64,000 bases of DNA from Caulobacter sp. GTDB taxonomy: Bacteria; Pseudomonadota; Alphaproteobacteria; Caulobacterales; Caulobacteraceae. Where the stretch lies: NCBI GenBank assembly GCA_030680355.1, contig JAUXVF010000029.1:142908-206907 (forward strand), written 5' to 3'. Shown here one piece after another: positions 9,484 to 17,121 of this stretch. Every line of letters begins with the position of its first letter. The first letter of the stretch is position 1. Under the pieces are notes generated by a model, which had not been told where the DNA came from, ran no database searches, and was given only the letters and a program-made list of their open reading frames with translations. The translations under genes were made by a program, and so were the position numbers.

Positions 9484-9810
9484 CTACGCCGCCCGCGGGA
9501 TGATCTTCTCCAGCTCCGGCCCCAGCTTCCGCCGCGCCGCCATCAGGTCGTGGCTGTTTTGCAGGCGCAGGAAGAAGCCCTCGCTCAGGCCCCAGTAGCG
9601 GGTCAGGCGCAGGTCGGTGTCGGCGGTCACGGCGCGTTTGCCCAGCACGATCTCGTTGATCCGCCGGGGCGGCACGCCAATTAGCCGGGCCATGGCGTTC
9701 TGGCTCATGTTCAGGGGCTTGAGGAAGTCTTCGAGCAGGATCTCGCCAGGCGTCGGATTGGGCAGCCAGTCCGCAGGGGCGATGTCAGTGGTAGTCGCAG
9801 ATTTCAACAT
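9484..9810 (-). CDS. higA: HigA-type antitoxin
   Basis: Helix-turn-helix antitoxin of 108 residues in the HigA/VapI family. The HTH covers the region PLNMSQNAMARLIGVPPRRINEI, followed by GKRAVTADTDLRLTRYWG and the family-typical FFLRLQ. The start is taken at the ATG at 9810, which gives a 26-base overlap with higB; an ATG at 9825 is possible. The toxin gene lies upstream, the usual higBA order. HigA is expected to neutralise HigB and bind the palindrome ahead of higB. Confidence 0.85.
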   Translation of the reverse strand: MLKSATTTDIAPADWLPNPTPGEILLEDFLKPLNMSQNAMARLIGVPPRRINEIVLGKRAVTADTDLRLTRYWGLSEGFFLRLQNSHDLMAARRKLGPELEKIIPRAA

Positions 9811-10066
9811 CTTCGCAGTGTCCATCCCGCCAGCGGAAACAGATCCGCCATTGCTGATTGATCCGGACCGAATGTTGACCCCGCCTGTCATGCTTCAGAG
9901 CCTCCAGTTGATTGCCTGGCGGCGCGCGCAGATCATCCAGTCGCCTTGCCGCGTCGAGGGCGCGCAACCGGCGTATCGCCGACGCCTGGATCGATTGCGG
10001 CAACCGACGGGACCTGCCGCCCAGCCAGACTCGCTCCGTTTCATGATCAGCAAAACTCCGGATCAC
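9785..10066 (-). CDS. higB: HigB-type mRNA interferase toxin
   Basis: RelE-superfamily toxin of 93 residues in the HigB/host-inhibition family; such toxins cleave mRNA on the ribosome. Recognisable features are the opening MIRSFADHETERVW, the helix around SIQASAIRRLRALDAA, the PPGNQLEAL segment, and the C-terminal GQHSVRINQQWRICFRW, which carries the basic and aromatic active-site residues. It starts with GTG at 10066. A promoter with an embedded palindromic operator ends only 8 bases upstream, so the transcript probably has almost no leader. Confidence 0.87.
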   Translation of the reverse strand: MIRSFADHETERVWLGGRSRRLPQSIQASAIRRLRALDAARRLDDLRAPPGNQLEALKHDRRGQHSVRINQQWRICFRWRDGHCEDVEICDYH

Positions 10067-10074
10067 GTCCGCCC

Positions 10075-10103
10075 CCTATAACGCATAACGTTATACGGAT
10101 CAA
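10075..10103 (-). promoter_or_regulatory. higBA promoter with embedded operator
   Basis: On the minus strand TTGATC (10098-10103) and TATAGG (10075-10080) are separated by 17 bases, a sigma70-like promoter. The spacer and -10 contain the inverted repeat TATAACG-N5-CGTTATA (10077-10095), with a nested perfect palindrome ATAACGTTAT (10085-10094). The predicted start point is about 10068, two bases before the GTG of higB. The HigA-HigB complex binding here would block RNA polymerase directly. Sites are seen in sequence; binding is inferred. Confidence 0.65.
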
Positions 10104-10348
10104 TTCGACCGCTACATGTAAATATTGCTGCTCGTATCTTTACTCGTTTTAATTGTATTTAGCAAGGCCGCGGGACGCCGGAAACGCCATCCCAGGCCGG
10201 CGCCATCGTCGGCCCGTCGCCCCCGATCACCCGCCCCGCCAGACCGGCGTTCCGGGACATTTACAGCCCTCGCGGGCCGAATCGGCCTTGCCCCGGCGGC
10301 CTCCCCTGTTAGAAGCCCCGCACCATCCGCTGACCGAAGAGACGTCCG
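10104..10348. other. Intergenic region between higBA and prs
   Basis: Non-coding stretch of about 245 bases. The first 65 bases (to about 10165) are clearly AT-rich compared with the rest of the window and may be part of the acquired toxin-antitoxin module. The remainder is GC-rich, without a convincing reading frame, and leads to prs. I see no clear attachment site or RNA gene. Confidence 0.5.
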
Positions 10349-11284
10349 ATGAAGCTGCTCGCTGGCAACTCCAACCGCACGCTCGCGACCGCGATCGCGG
10401 GATATCTCGATGTGCCCCTGACCCGGGCGCAGGTGCGGCGGTTCGCCGACAACGAGGTCTTCGTGACCATCGACGAAAACGTCCGCGGCGAGGATGTCTT
10501 CGTCATCCAGTCGACCAGCTACCCGGCCAACGACAATCTGATGGAGCTGCTGATCTGCATCGACGCGCTCAAACGCGCCTCGGCCCGGCGGATCACGGCG
10601 GTGGTGCCCTATTTCGGCTACGCCCGGCAGGACCGCAAGACCGGCGGCCGCACCCCGATCTCGGCCAAGCTGGTGGCCAACATCATCACCCGCGCCGGCG
10701 CCGACCGGGTGCTGACCATGGATCTGCACGCCGGCCAGATTCAGGGCTTCTTCGACATTCCCACCGACAACCTGCTGCCGGTGCCGCTGCTGGCCAACGA
10801 CATTCGCGCCCGCTACGGCAAGACCGAGGATCTGCTGATCGTCTCGCCCGACGTCGGCGGCGTGGTCCGCGCCCGGGCCCTGGCCAAACGCATCGACGCC
10901 GACCTGGCCATTGTCGACAAGCGCCGCTCGGCGCCCGGCGAGAGCGAAGTGATGAACATCATCGGCGACGTCGAGGGCCGGCGCTGCATCCTGTTCGACG
11001 ATATCGTCGATTCCGCCGGCACCCTGTGCAACGCCGCCAAGGCGCTCAGCGAACACGGCGCGACCGAGGTTTCGGCCTATGTCACCCACGGCGTTCTGTC
11101 GGGCGGCGCGGCCGAGCGGATCACCAATTCGGTGCTCAAGGAACTGGTCGTCACCGATTCCATCGAGCTGACCGACAACGACCTGGCCTGCAAGAAAATC
11201 CGGGCCGTGTCCTGCGCCCCTCTGATCGGCGAAGCCATCCGCCGCATCGCCAATGAAGAGTCGGTGTCGAAACTGTTCGACTAG
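10349..11284 (+). CDS. prs: Ribose-phosphate pyrophosphokinase
   Basis: Makes PRPP from ribose 5-phosphate and ATP for nucleotide, histidine and tryptophan synthesis. The 311 residues fit the class I enzyme. Signatures are [19 protein letters not shown] at the N-terminus, the [14 protein letters not shown] metal and substrate loop, and the PRPP-binding loop [13 protein letters not shown]. The ATG start matches the conserved MKLLAGNSN opening. It stands alone, with its own promoter region behind higBA. Confidence 0.95.
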   Translation: MKLLAGNSNRTLATAIAGYLDVPLTRAQVRRFADNEVFVTIDENVRGEDVFVIQSTSYPANDNLMELLICIDALKRASARRITAVVPYFGYARQDRKTGGRTPISAKLVANIITRAGADRVLTMDLHAGQIQGFFDIPTDNLLPVPLLANDIRARYGKTEDLLIVSPDVGGVVRARALAKRIDADLAIVDKRRSAPGESEVMNIIGDVEGRRCILFDDIVDSAGTLCNAAKALSEHGATEVSAYVTHGVLSGGAAERITNSVLKELVVTDSIELTDNDLACKKIRAVSCAPLIGEAIRRIANEESVSKLFD

Positions 11285-11396
11285 ACTCGGCGGGCTCACC
11301 GGGTCGTAAATCAGGGCTTAACGGGGACGCGTCACATTCTCGCCCCTCAGGCGGGTTGTATTGACTTTGTTGGGCCGAGACGGGGAAGCTGCGATC

Positions 11397-12449
11397 ATGA
11401 AAGTTTTCCATCCTTCACGGGTAGCGTCGGCGATGGCCGCGATCGCGCTGAGCGCCGCCCTGGCGGCCTGCAGCACGCCTGTGCCGCCGCCCGCCCCGCG
11501 CGCGCCCGCCGCGCCGCCGCCGATCACCCTGGCCCCCAGCCTGATCGACGAAGCCAGCGCCTGGCGCGGCTACATGACCCGCGCCAACGCCATCTCGCCA
11601 GACTTCAAGAACGGCGAAGACATCCAGACGTCGCTGCGCACCGCCGCGGCCTATGAGCCCAAACAGTTCCTGCGTGGCGCCGTGGCCTACGCCGCCATCG
11701 TCGCCCTGCAGGATCCGGCTTTCGTGGCCAATCTTCGCAAGGTCGCCGCCGACCCCGCCGCGCGCATCGCCCTGCGCGACCAGCTGATTTCCAATCCCAA
11801 CATGGCCACCGTCCAGCCCGGCGCGGAAAGCGCCGCCGGCCTGATCCTGACGACCCTTGGCGGCGAAGGCGCCCGCCTGGTGATCAACGGCCGCGCGGTC
11901 AAGCAGGCCGCTTATGCGGTTCAGCGCAGCAGCTGGTCCAAGGCCTCCGTGCCCGACCGCGACGGTCGTCTGGCCGGCGCCAAAACCCTGTCGACGACGC
12001 CCATGTTCGGCGATGCGGCCGACGTGGCCATGCTGCGGCAGGCCAGTTTCGGCGGCGAAGCCGGCGCGCCGCTGGGCCTGACCGCCGGGTCGGCGCCGCC
12101 GCCCTGGTCGCCGATCGTGGTCCGCGGCCTGACGCTGGCCGCCCTGGCCGCCCTGGGCGAGGGAGGCGACTCCAATCTCGCCACCCTGACCACCCTGTCG
12201 GCCGAGCCCAACGCCGCCTACTGCCTGAGCATGGCGAAGCTGAACCTCTACCAGTGCCTGGCCGTCTCCAAGCCGCACTACGAGGACGTCTTCTGTCTTG
12301 GCCAGCACATCCTGATCGACACGGGCGCCTGTATGGTGAAATGGACGGGCGCTGAAATGCCGGCGGAACCTGAGCCCGAGCCCCCGGCTGTCGCCAAGAA
12401 GACCGTCGCCTCCACGCCCACGGCGAAAAAGCCGGCCGTTCGCCGCTAA
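11397..12449 (+). CDS. Putative lipoprotein of unknown function
   Basis: Protein of 350 residues with a lipoprotein signal: a basic start, a hydrophobic core, and lipobox LAAC (SAALAACSTP). ATG at 11397 is preferred over one 12 codons upstream because it gives a normal signal length. A proline/alanine-rich linker follows the lipidated Cys. The body has no motif I can name; it contains cysteines near residues 274, 283, 297 and 307 that could form disulfides. The tail is Pro/Lys-rich (EPEPEPPAVAKKT). Outer-membrane or periplasmic location is inferred. Confidence 0.75.
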   Translation: MKVFHPSRVASAMAAIALSAALAACSTPVPPPAPRAPAAPPPITLAPSLIDEASAWRGYMTRANAISPDFKNGEDIQTSLRTAAAYEPKQFLRGAVAYAAIVALQDPAFVANLRKVAADPAARIALRDQLISNPNMATVQPGAESAAGLILTTLGGEGARLVINGRAVKQAAYAVQRSSWSKASVPDRDGRLAGAKTLSTTPMFGDAADVAMLRQASFGGEAGAPLGLTAGSAPPPWSPIVVRGLTLAALAALGEGGDSNLATLTTLSAEPNAAYCLSMAKLNLYQCLAVSKPHYEDVFCLGQHILIDTGACMVKWTGAEMPAEPEPEPPAVAKKTVASTPTAKKPAVRR

Positions 12450-12519
12450 GACTCTCCACGGCTGGCGTTGCGCGGCCGATGGAAAGCGTGTATCGAGCGC
12501 CACCCTGAATTCACCGACC

Positions 12520-12558
12520 GTCGCCGCGCGGAGTTCTTCTGCCGCGGCGACATCGTTT
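12520..12558 (+). terminator. Hairpin upstream of rplY (terminator or leader)
   Basis: Perfect 9-bp stem GTCGCCGCG (12520-12528) and CGCGGCGAC (12543-12551), followed by ATCGTTTTG, in the 125 bp between the lipoprotein gene and rplY. It could end the upstream transcript or act as a leader structure for rplY. Nothing else is evident in the gap. Confidence 0.4.
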
Positions 12559-12574
12559 TGAGAACCTGAAGACC

Positions 12575-13225
12575 ATGGCCGAGATCGTCCTCAACGTCGA
12601 AATCCGTGACCGCACCGGTACAGGCGGCGCTCGTGAATCCCGCCGCGCCGGCATGGTGCCCGGGATCCTCTACGGCGGCGCCGGCGCCCCCGTCGCGATC
12701 TCGGTGAAGTGGAACGAGTTCCGCAAGTCGCTCTACACCGGCAAGCTGCTCGGTCACCTGGTGACCCTGAAGTACGGCGACGAGAGCCAGCCGGTCATCG
12801 CCAAGGACATCCAGTTCCACCCCGTCACCGACGAGCCGGTCCACTTCGACCTGCTGCGCGTCGAAAAGGGCTCGACCATCCGCATCGCCGTGCCGGTTCA
12901 CTTCAAGAACCAGGACGATTGCCCGGCCCTCAAACAGGGCGGTTCGCTGGAAGTGGTTCGCCACGACGTCGAACTCAGCTGCCCGGCCGACGCCATCCCG
13001 GAAGAGATCGTCGTCGATCTGACCGGCCGCCAGATGGGCGACACCATCCGCATCGGCGAGATCGAGCTGCCCAAGGGCGTCACACCGTCGATCGCCGACC
13101 GTGACTTCGTGCTGGCCACCCTGAAGGTCTCCTCGGCCGCCATGTCGGAAGCCGCCGACGCCGCCTCCGACGCCGCCGAAGGCGACACGGTCGAAGCCGA
13201 AGCCGAAGCCGAGTCGGAAGACTAG
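12575..13225 (+). CDS. rplY: 50S ribosomal protein L25/TL5 (Ctc)
   Basis: 5S rRNA-binding ribosomal protein of 216 residues in the long L25/TL5/Ctc form. The N-terminal L25 beta-barrel covers about 1-95 (RDRTGTGGARESRRAGMVPGI). The C-terminal TL5 domain covers about 100-190 (VPVHFKNQDDCPALKQGG). An acidic Ala/Glu tail after about 190 is typical of alphaproteobacteria. It lies 18 bp ahead of pth, the standard rplY-pth pair. Confidence 0.95.
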   Translation: MAEIVLNVEIRDRTGTGGARESRRAGMVPGILYGGAGAPVAISVKWNEFRKSLYTGKLLGHLVTLKYGDESQPVIAKDIQFHPVTDEPVHFDLLRVEKGSTIRIAVPVHFKNQDDCPALKQGGSLEVVRHDVELSCPADAIPEEIVVDLTGRQMGDTIRIGEIELPKGVTPSIADRDFVLATLKVSSAAMSEAADAASDAAEGDTVEAEAEAESED

Positions 13226-13243
13226 TCCCCAGCGAGGGTCGCC

Positions 13244-13861
13244 ATGCTGATCCTCGCCGGACTGGGAAATCCCGGGCCGAAGTTCGAGAAAAACCGTCAC
13301 AACGTCGGCTTCATGGCCGTCGAGACCATTGCGCGCCGCTGGGGCTTTTCGCCCTGGCGGTCGCGGTTTCAGAGCCTCGCGGCCGAGGGCCAGATCGATA
13401 CGGCCGACGGTCCGGTCAAAGCCCTGCTGCTCAAGCCCCAGACCTATTACAACGAAACCGGCCGCGCGATCGGCGAGGCCATGCGCTTCTACAAGCGCAC
13501 GCCCGCCGACGTGATCGTCTTCTATGACGAGATCGACCTGGCCCCGGGCCGCTTCCGCATGAAGCTGGGCGGCGGCGCGGCCGGCAACAACGGCGTGCGC
13601 TCGACCACCGCCCAGATCGGCGACGCCTTCCGCCGCGCCCGCATCGGCACCGGCCATCCGGGCGACAAGGCCCTGGTCCATGGCCATGTGCTCAGCGATT
13701 TCCACAAGGTCGACAAGGTCTGGCTCGACCCGCTGCTGGAGGCGGTCGCCGACGCCCTGCCCTTCGCCGCGGCCGGCGACGACGAGCGCTACCAGGCCGA
13801 GGTCCTTCGCCTGGCCCCCGCGACCAAGTCCGACCCGCGCAAGGCCGCGCGCGAGGACTGA
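13244..13861 (+). CDS. pth: Peptidyl-tRNA hydrolase
   Basis: Releases peptides from prematurely dropped peptidyl-tRNA. The 205 residues carry the family motifs LGNPGPKFEKNRHNVGFM with catalytic His, PQTYYNETG, FYDEIDLAPGRFRMK and GGGAAGNNGVRS. The ATG start follows a GAGGG ribosome site. It is cotranscribed with rplY. The stop is only 2 bases before the TTGACA of the vapBC promoter. Confidence 0.95.
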   Translation: MLILAGLGNPGPKFEKNRHNVGFMAVETIARRWGFSPWRSRFQSLAAEGQIDTADGPVKALLLKPQTYYNETGRAIGEAMRFYKRTPADVIVFYDEIDLAPGRFRMKLGGGAAGNNGVRSTTAQIGDAFRRARIGTGHPGDKALVHGHVLSDFHKVDKVWLDPLLEAVADALPFAAAGDDERYQAEVLRLAPATKSDPRKAARED

Positions 13862-13863
13862 CC

Positions 13864-13898
13864 TTGACACGAAGTTCGTGAGTCACGAATTTCGTGTG
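13864..13898 (+). promoter_or_regulatory. vapBC promoter with tandem palindromic operators
   Basis: Two 13-bp palindromes lie head to tail three bases apart: CACGAAGTTCGTG (13868-13880) and CACGAATTTCGTG (13884-13896). The 16-bp period suits side-by-side binding of ribbon-helix-helix dimers. TTGACA at 13864-13869 overlaps the first palindrome. A weak -10 (GAATTT, 13887-13892) would place the start point at the GTG of vapB. Autorepression by VapB or VapBC is inferred from this layout. Confidence 0.65.
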
Positions 13899-14273
13899 GT
13901 GAAAAACGTGACCATCAGCATGGACGAAGCCACCCTGACCTGGGTGCGGGTCGAGGCCGCCAGGGCCGGCCAGAGCGTGTCGCGTTGGCTGGGCGATGAA
14001 CTGGCGCGGCAGAAAACCGAGGCCGAAGGCGCAATGGCGCGCCGAGACGCCGGACGGGAGGCGGTGCAGGCCCTGCTCGACCATCCGGGCTGGGACCTCG
14101 GGGCGAGACCGTCCGACAGGGGGCATATCTATGACGACCGTCTTCGTGGACTCGAACGTGGTCATCTACAGCCTGGATCGGCGGACCCCGGAGAAGCGGC
14201 GCGCGGCCCAGGCGTGGCTGAGCCGCCTGGGACTTTCAGGGCAGATGACGATGAGCCCTCAGGTCATCAATGA
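13899..14273 (+). CDS. vapB: VapB-type ribbon-helix-helix antitoxin
   Basis: Antitoxin with an N-terminal RHH/CopG-like DNA-binding segment (VKNVTISMDEATLTWVRVEA, then SVSRWLGDEL) ahead of a PIN toxin. GTG at 13899 is chosen from that conserved start; GTG at 13896 and ATG at 13920 are alternatives. The frame stays open for 124 residues and overlaps vapC by 143 bases, far more than usual. The family-typical end falls around residue 80 (GHIYDDR), so the last 40-odd residues look like out-of-frame vapC sequence. This may be a lost stop or a small frameshift. Confidence 0.7.
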   Translation: MKNVTISMDEATLTWVRVEAARAGQSVSRWLGDELARQKTEAEGAMARRDAGREAVQALLDHPGWDLGARPSDRGHIYDDRLRGLERGHLQPGSADPGEAARGPGVAEPPGTFRADDDEPSGHQ

Positions 14274-14586
14274 GGCCTATGCCGTCCTGACCCTCAAGCA
14301 CCGGCTCGACCCCGTCACTGACGGGGTCCGCGCCGTCCTGGCCCGGTTTGACCAGTGGGTGACCGCGCCGCTCGACTTCGACACCGTCCTGGCGGCCTGG
14401 GCGCTCCAGGACCGGTACGCCGTCAGGATCTGGGACGCGCTTCTCCTGGCCTCGGCCAATGCCGCCGGCTGCGATGGCTTTCTGAGCGAGGACCTCAACG
14501 ATGGTCAGCGCTATGGGACGGTCCAGGCGATCAATCCTTTTCGCCATACGCCCGAGGACGTGCTAGGTCGCGCCTCCCGGTACTGA
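14131..14586 (+). CDS. vapC: VapC-type PIN-domain ribonuclease toxin
   Basis: PIN-domain toxin of 151 residues; VapC enzymes cut specific RNAs when free of antitoxin. The acidic active site is complete: Asp7 (FVDSNV), Glu48 (VINEAY), Asp102 (IWDALL) and Asp121 (SEDLNDG). ATG at 14131 lies inside the vapB frame, near the point where a normal antitoxin would end, as expected for translational coupling. It is 17 bp upstream of ychF. Confidence 0.88.
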   Translation: MTTVFVDSNVVIYSLDRRTPEKRRAAQAWLSRLGLSGQMTMSPQVINEAYAVLTLKHRLDPVTDGVRAVLARFDQWVTAPLDFDTVLAAWALQDRYAVRIWDALLLASANAAGCDGFLSEDLNDGQRYGTVQAINPFRHTPEDVLGRASRY

Positions 14587-14603
14587 CAGCATAAAAAGAC
14601 CCC

Positions 14604-15704
14604 ATGGCCCTTAAAGTCGCGATCGTCGGCCTGCCCAACGTAGGCAAGTCGACCCTGTTCAACGCCCTGACCCAGACGGCGTCGGCCCAGGCGGCCAACT
14701 ACCCGTTCTGCACCATCGAGCCGAACACCGGCGACGTGGCCGTGCCCGAGCCGCGGCTCGAGGTGCTCGCGGGCATCGTGGGCAGCAAGGAAATCATCCC
14801 CTCGCGGATCAACTTCGTCGATATCGCCGGCCTGGTCCGCGGCGCCAGCAAGGGCGAGGGTCTGGGCAACCAGTTCCTGGCCAACATCCGCGACTGTGAC
14901 GCGGTGGCCTTCGTCGCCCGCTGTTTCGAAGACAGCGACATCACCCATGTCGAAGGCCGCATCGACCCGCTGTCGGACCTCGACATCATCGAGACCGAAC
15001 TGATGCTGGCCGACCTCGAAAGCCTCGAGAAGCGCCTGCCCAACGTCGAAAAGAAGGCCAAGTCCGGCGGCGACAAGGAGGCGGCCAACACCCTGCGGCT
15101 GATCAGGATCGCGCTGGAACAGCTGAGCGCCGGCCGCCCGGCCCGGGCCGCCAAGATCAGCCCCGACGACGAACGGGCCTGGCACATGCTGCAGCTGCTG
15201 ACCGCCCTGCCGGCCCTCTATGTCTGCAACGTCGACGAGGGTTCGGCCGACAAGGGCAACGCCTTCTCCGACCAGGTCGCCGAGCGGGCCAAGGCCGACA
15301 ACGCCAAGTCGGTGGTCATCTCCGCCCAGATCGAGAGCGAGATCGCCCTGCTCGATCCGGCCGAGCGCAACGAGTTCCTCGAAACCCTGGGTCTGACCGA
15401 ACCGGGCCTCAACCGCCTGATCCGCGAGGCCTACGCCCTGCTCGGTCTGCAGAGCTATTTCACGGTCGGTCCCAAGGAAGCCCGCGCCTGGACCATCGAG
15501 ATCGGCATGACCGCGCCCCAGGCTGCCGGCGTCATCCACAACGACTTCGAGAAGGGCTTCATTCGCGCCGAGACCATCGCCTATGACGACTTTGTCCGCC
15601 TGAACGGCGAACAGGCCGCCAAAGACGCCGGCAAGATGCGCGCCGAAGGCAAGGAGTACGTCGTCAAGGACGGCGACGTGATGCACTTCCGGTTCAACGT
15701 CTGA
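14604..15704 (+). CDS. ychF: Redox-regulated ATPase YchF (Obg-like)
   Basis: Obg-family P-loop protein of 366 residues that prefers ATP over GTP and binds ribosomes. The P-loop is GLPNVGKSTLFNAL, the switch region FVDIAGLVRGASKGEG, and the NVDE motif replaces NKxD, as in YchF/OLA1. A coiled-coil insertion is followed by the C-terminal TGS domain (about 280-366). The common pth-ychF pairing is here interrupted by vapBC. Confidence 0.94.
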   Translation: MALKVAIVGLPNVGKSTLFNALTQTASAQAANYPFCTIEPNTGDVAVPEPRLEVLAGIVGSKEIIPSRINFVDIAGLVRGASKGEGLGNQFLANIRDCDAVAFVARCFEDSDITHVEGRIDPLSDLDIIETELMLADLESLEKRLPNVEKKAKSGGDKEAANTLRLIRIALEQLSAGRPARAAKISPDDERAWHMLQLLTALPALYVCNVDEGSADKGNAFSDQVAERAKADNAKSVVISAQIESEIALLDPAERNEFLETLGLTEPGLNRLIREAYALLGLQSYFTVGPKEARAWTIEIGMTAPQAAGVIHNDFEKGFIRAETIAYDDFVRLNGEQAAKDAGKMRAEGKEYVVKDGDVMHFRFNV

Positions 15705-15778
15705 TCCATCCTCGCATGGTCATGGCCCGGCGTGTTCGGGCCATGACGGCGGAGGGATTGACGTAATATGCTCCGGCC

Positions 15779-16162
15779 ATGACCGATCACGCCGACGCCA
15801 TCGCCGCCGCCCAGGCCGTTCTCGACGCCTTCATGACGGCGTTCAACGCCCGCGACCTGCCGGCCTGGGAAGAGACCTTCAACTTTCCCAGCGTGCGGCT
15901 GGCGTCCAACACGATGACAATCATCGAGGCCGGCGACCACAAGTCGGGCATGTTCGATCAAGGCGCGCTGAGCGACTGGGACCACTCTGCCTGGGAACGC
16001 CGGACAGTGATCCACGCCGGGCAGGACAAGGTTCACCTCGACACCCGCTTCAGCCGCTACCGCGCCGACGGCAGCGTCATCGGCGGCTTTGACTCGCTCT
16101 ATGTGATCACCCGCGAGAACGGCCACTGGGGCGTGAAGGCCCGCTCCAGCTACGCACCCTGA
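15779..16162 (+). CDS. NTF2-like (SnoaL/DUF4440-type) protein
   Basis: Protein of 127 residues with the pattern of an NTF2-like cone fold: an N-terminal helix (AIAAAQAVLDAFMTAFNARDLPAWEE), then strands such as DKVHLDTRFSRYRADGSVIGGFDSLYVITRENGHWGVKARSSY. Members include isomerases, hydrolases and ligand-binding proteins, so no activity can be assigned. It has no signal peptide. It is followed by 130 bp that lead to the glycine-rich gene. Confidence 0.75.
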   Translation: MTDHADAIAAAQAVLDAFMTAFNARDLPAWEETFNFPSVRLASNTMTIIEAGDHKSGMFDQGALSDWDHSAWERRTVIHAGQDKVHLDTRFSRYRADGSVIGGFDSLYVITRENGHWGVKARSSYAP

Positions 16163-16292
16163 GCGCCGGCCGACGCCACATGAACGGGAGCTGACCGGGC
16201 CAGTTCAAATCGGGTTCAGGCGGGCGGGTTCATAAGGGGATCACAAACGCGGATCCTCCCGGACCGCTCAACGAATTCACAGGAGCTAGGTC

Positions 16293-16967
16293 ATGCATCG
16301 CTCAAGCGCCAAAATTCTCGCCCTCACCCTGGCCGCCGGCGTTCTGGCCGCCCCCGCGGCCGTGTCCGCCCAGCCCTACGGCGGCGGCGGCTACTACGGT
16401 GGCTCGAACAACAACGGCTATAACAACGGCTACAATGGCGGCGGCGGCGGCTACGGCGGCGGCAGCTACAATGGCGGCGGCTACAATGGCGGCGGCTACG
16501 GCGGCGCCCAGTACAGCGGCGTCGGCTACAACGGCTACAACAACGCCGGCTATGGCAGCGGCTATGCCGACAGCCAGTACCTGAGCCAGTGCCAGGTGAA
16601 GAAGCGTCAGGGCCAGAAGTCCGGCGCGGCCATCGGCGCCATCGCCGGCGCGGCCCTTGGATCGAACATCAGCGGCAACGGCGCCCGCACCGAAGGCGCC
16701 GCGTTCGGCGCCATCGCCGGCGCTCTCCTCGGCGCCCAGGTCGGCCGCTCCCAGGCCAAACAGTCGGACGTCTGCCAGCAGTACGGCTTCTACGATGGCC
16801 GGGACCAGTACCGGACCTACGGCCAGGCCTACTACTACAACGACGGCTTCTACGATCAGCGCGGCCAGTGGCGCGCCTACGACCGTCGCCAGGACCGGAG
16901 CTACTACCAGAGCCAGTACGGCCAGGGCGCGTCGTACAACCAGTCCAACTACGGTCGCCGCCGCTAG
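16293..16967 (+). CDS. Exported Gly/Tyr/Asn-rich glycine-zipper protein
   Basis: Protein of 224 residues. A signal peptide covers about 1-27 (LAAPAAVSAQ). It is followed by a low-complexity GGGYYGG/NNGYNGGG region to about residue 92. A glycine-zipper 2TM segment comes next (about 108-150; GAAIGAIAGAALG and GAAFGAIAGALLGAQVG), as in 17-kDa surface antigen and YMGG-type proteins. The tail is rich in Tyr, Arg and Gln. Two cysteines flank the zipper. A good ribosome site (AGGAGCT) sits 5 bases before the ATG. Envelope association is inferred. Confidence 0.8.
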   Translation: MHRSSAKILALTLAAGVLAAPAAVSAQPYGGGGYYGGSNNNGYNNGYNGGGGGYGGGSYNGGGYNGGGYGGAQYSGVGYNGYNNAGYGSGYADSQYLSQCQVKKRQGQKSGAAIGAIAGAALGSNISGNGARTEGAAFGAIAGALLGAQVGRSQAKQSDVCQQYGFYDGRDQYRTYGQAYYYNDGFYDQRGQWRAYDRRQDRSYYQSQYGQGASYNQSNYGRRR

Positions 16968-17019
16968 GCGGGCCGACCGCGGCGGGGATCACTGACCCGC
17001 CTGCCGAAGACAAATAATG

Positions 17020-17060
17020 CGGCGGCCCGGACGACGAGAGTCCTCCGGGCCGCCGTTTGG
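17020..17060 (+). terminator. Rho-independent terminator
   Basis: Stem CGGCGGCCCGG (17020-17030) and CCGGGCCGCCG (17045-17055), 11 bp with a 14-base loop, followed by TTTGG. It lies after the glycine-zipper gene. Confidence 0.65.
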
Positions 17061-17121
17061 GTCTGCGCCGGCTCCTCGACGTGAAATGACGAACCCCGCC
17101 CCGCTGGTCTAGACTGACCCC

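Noticed and set aside
10104..10165. AT-rich patch considered as an attachment site or insertion remnant.
   Set aside because: No direct repeats, tRNA fragment or integrase nearby; compatible with promoter/flank DNA of the HigBA module.
16380..16560. GGCGGC/GGCTAC tandem triplet-like repeats considered as a CRISPR or VNTR array.
   Set aside because: They are in frame and encode the Gly/Tyr/Asn-rich domain of the exported protein; no spacers.
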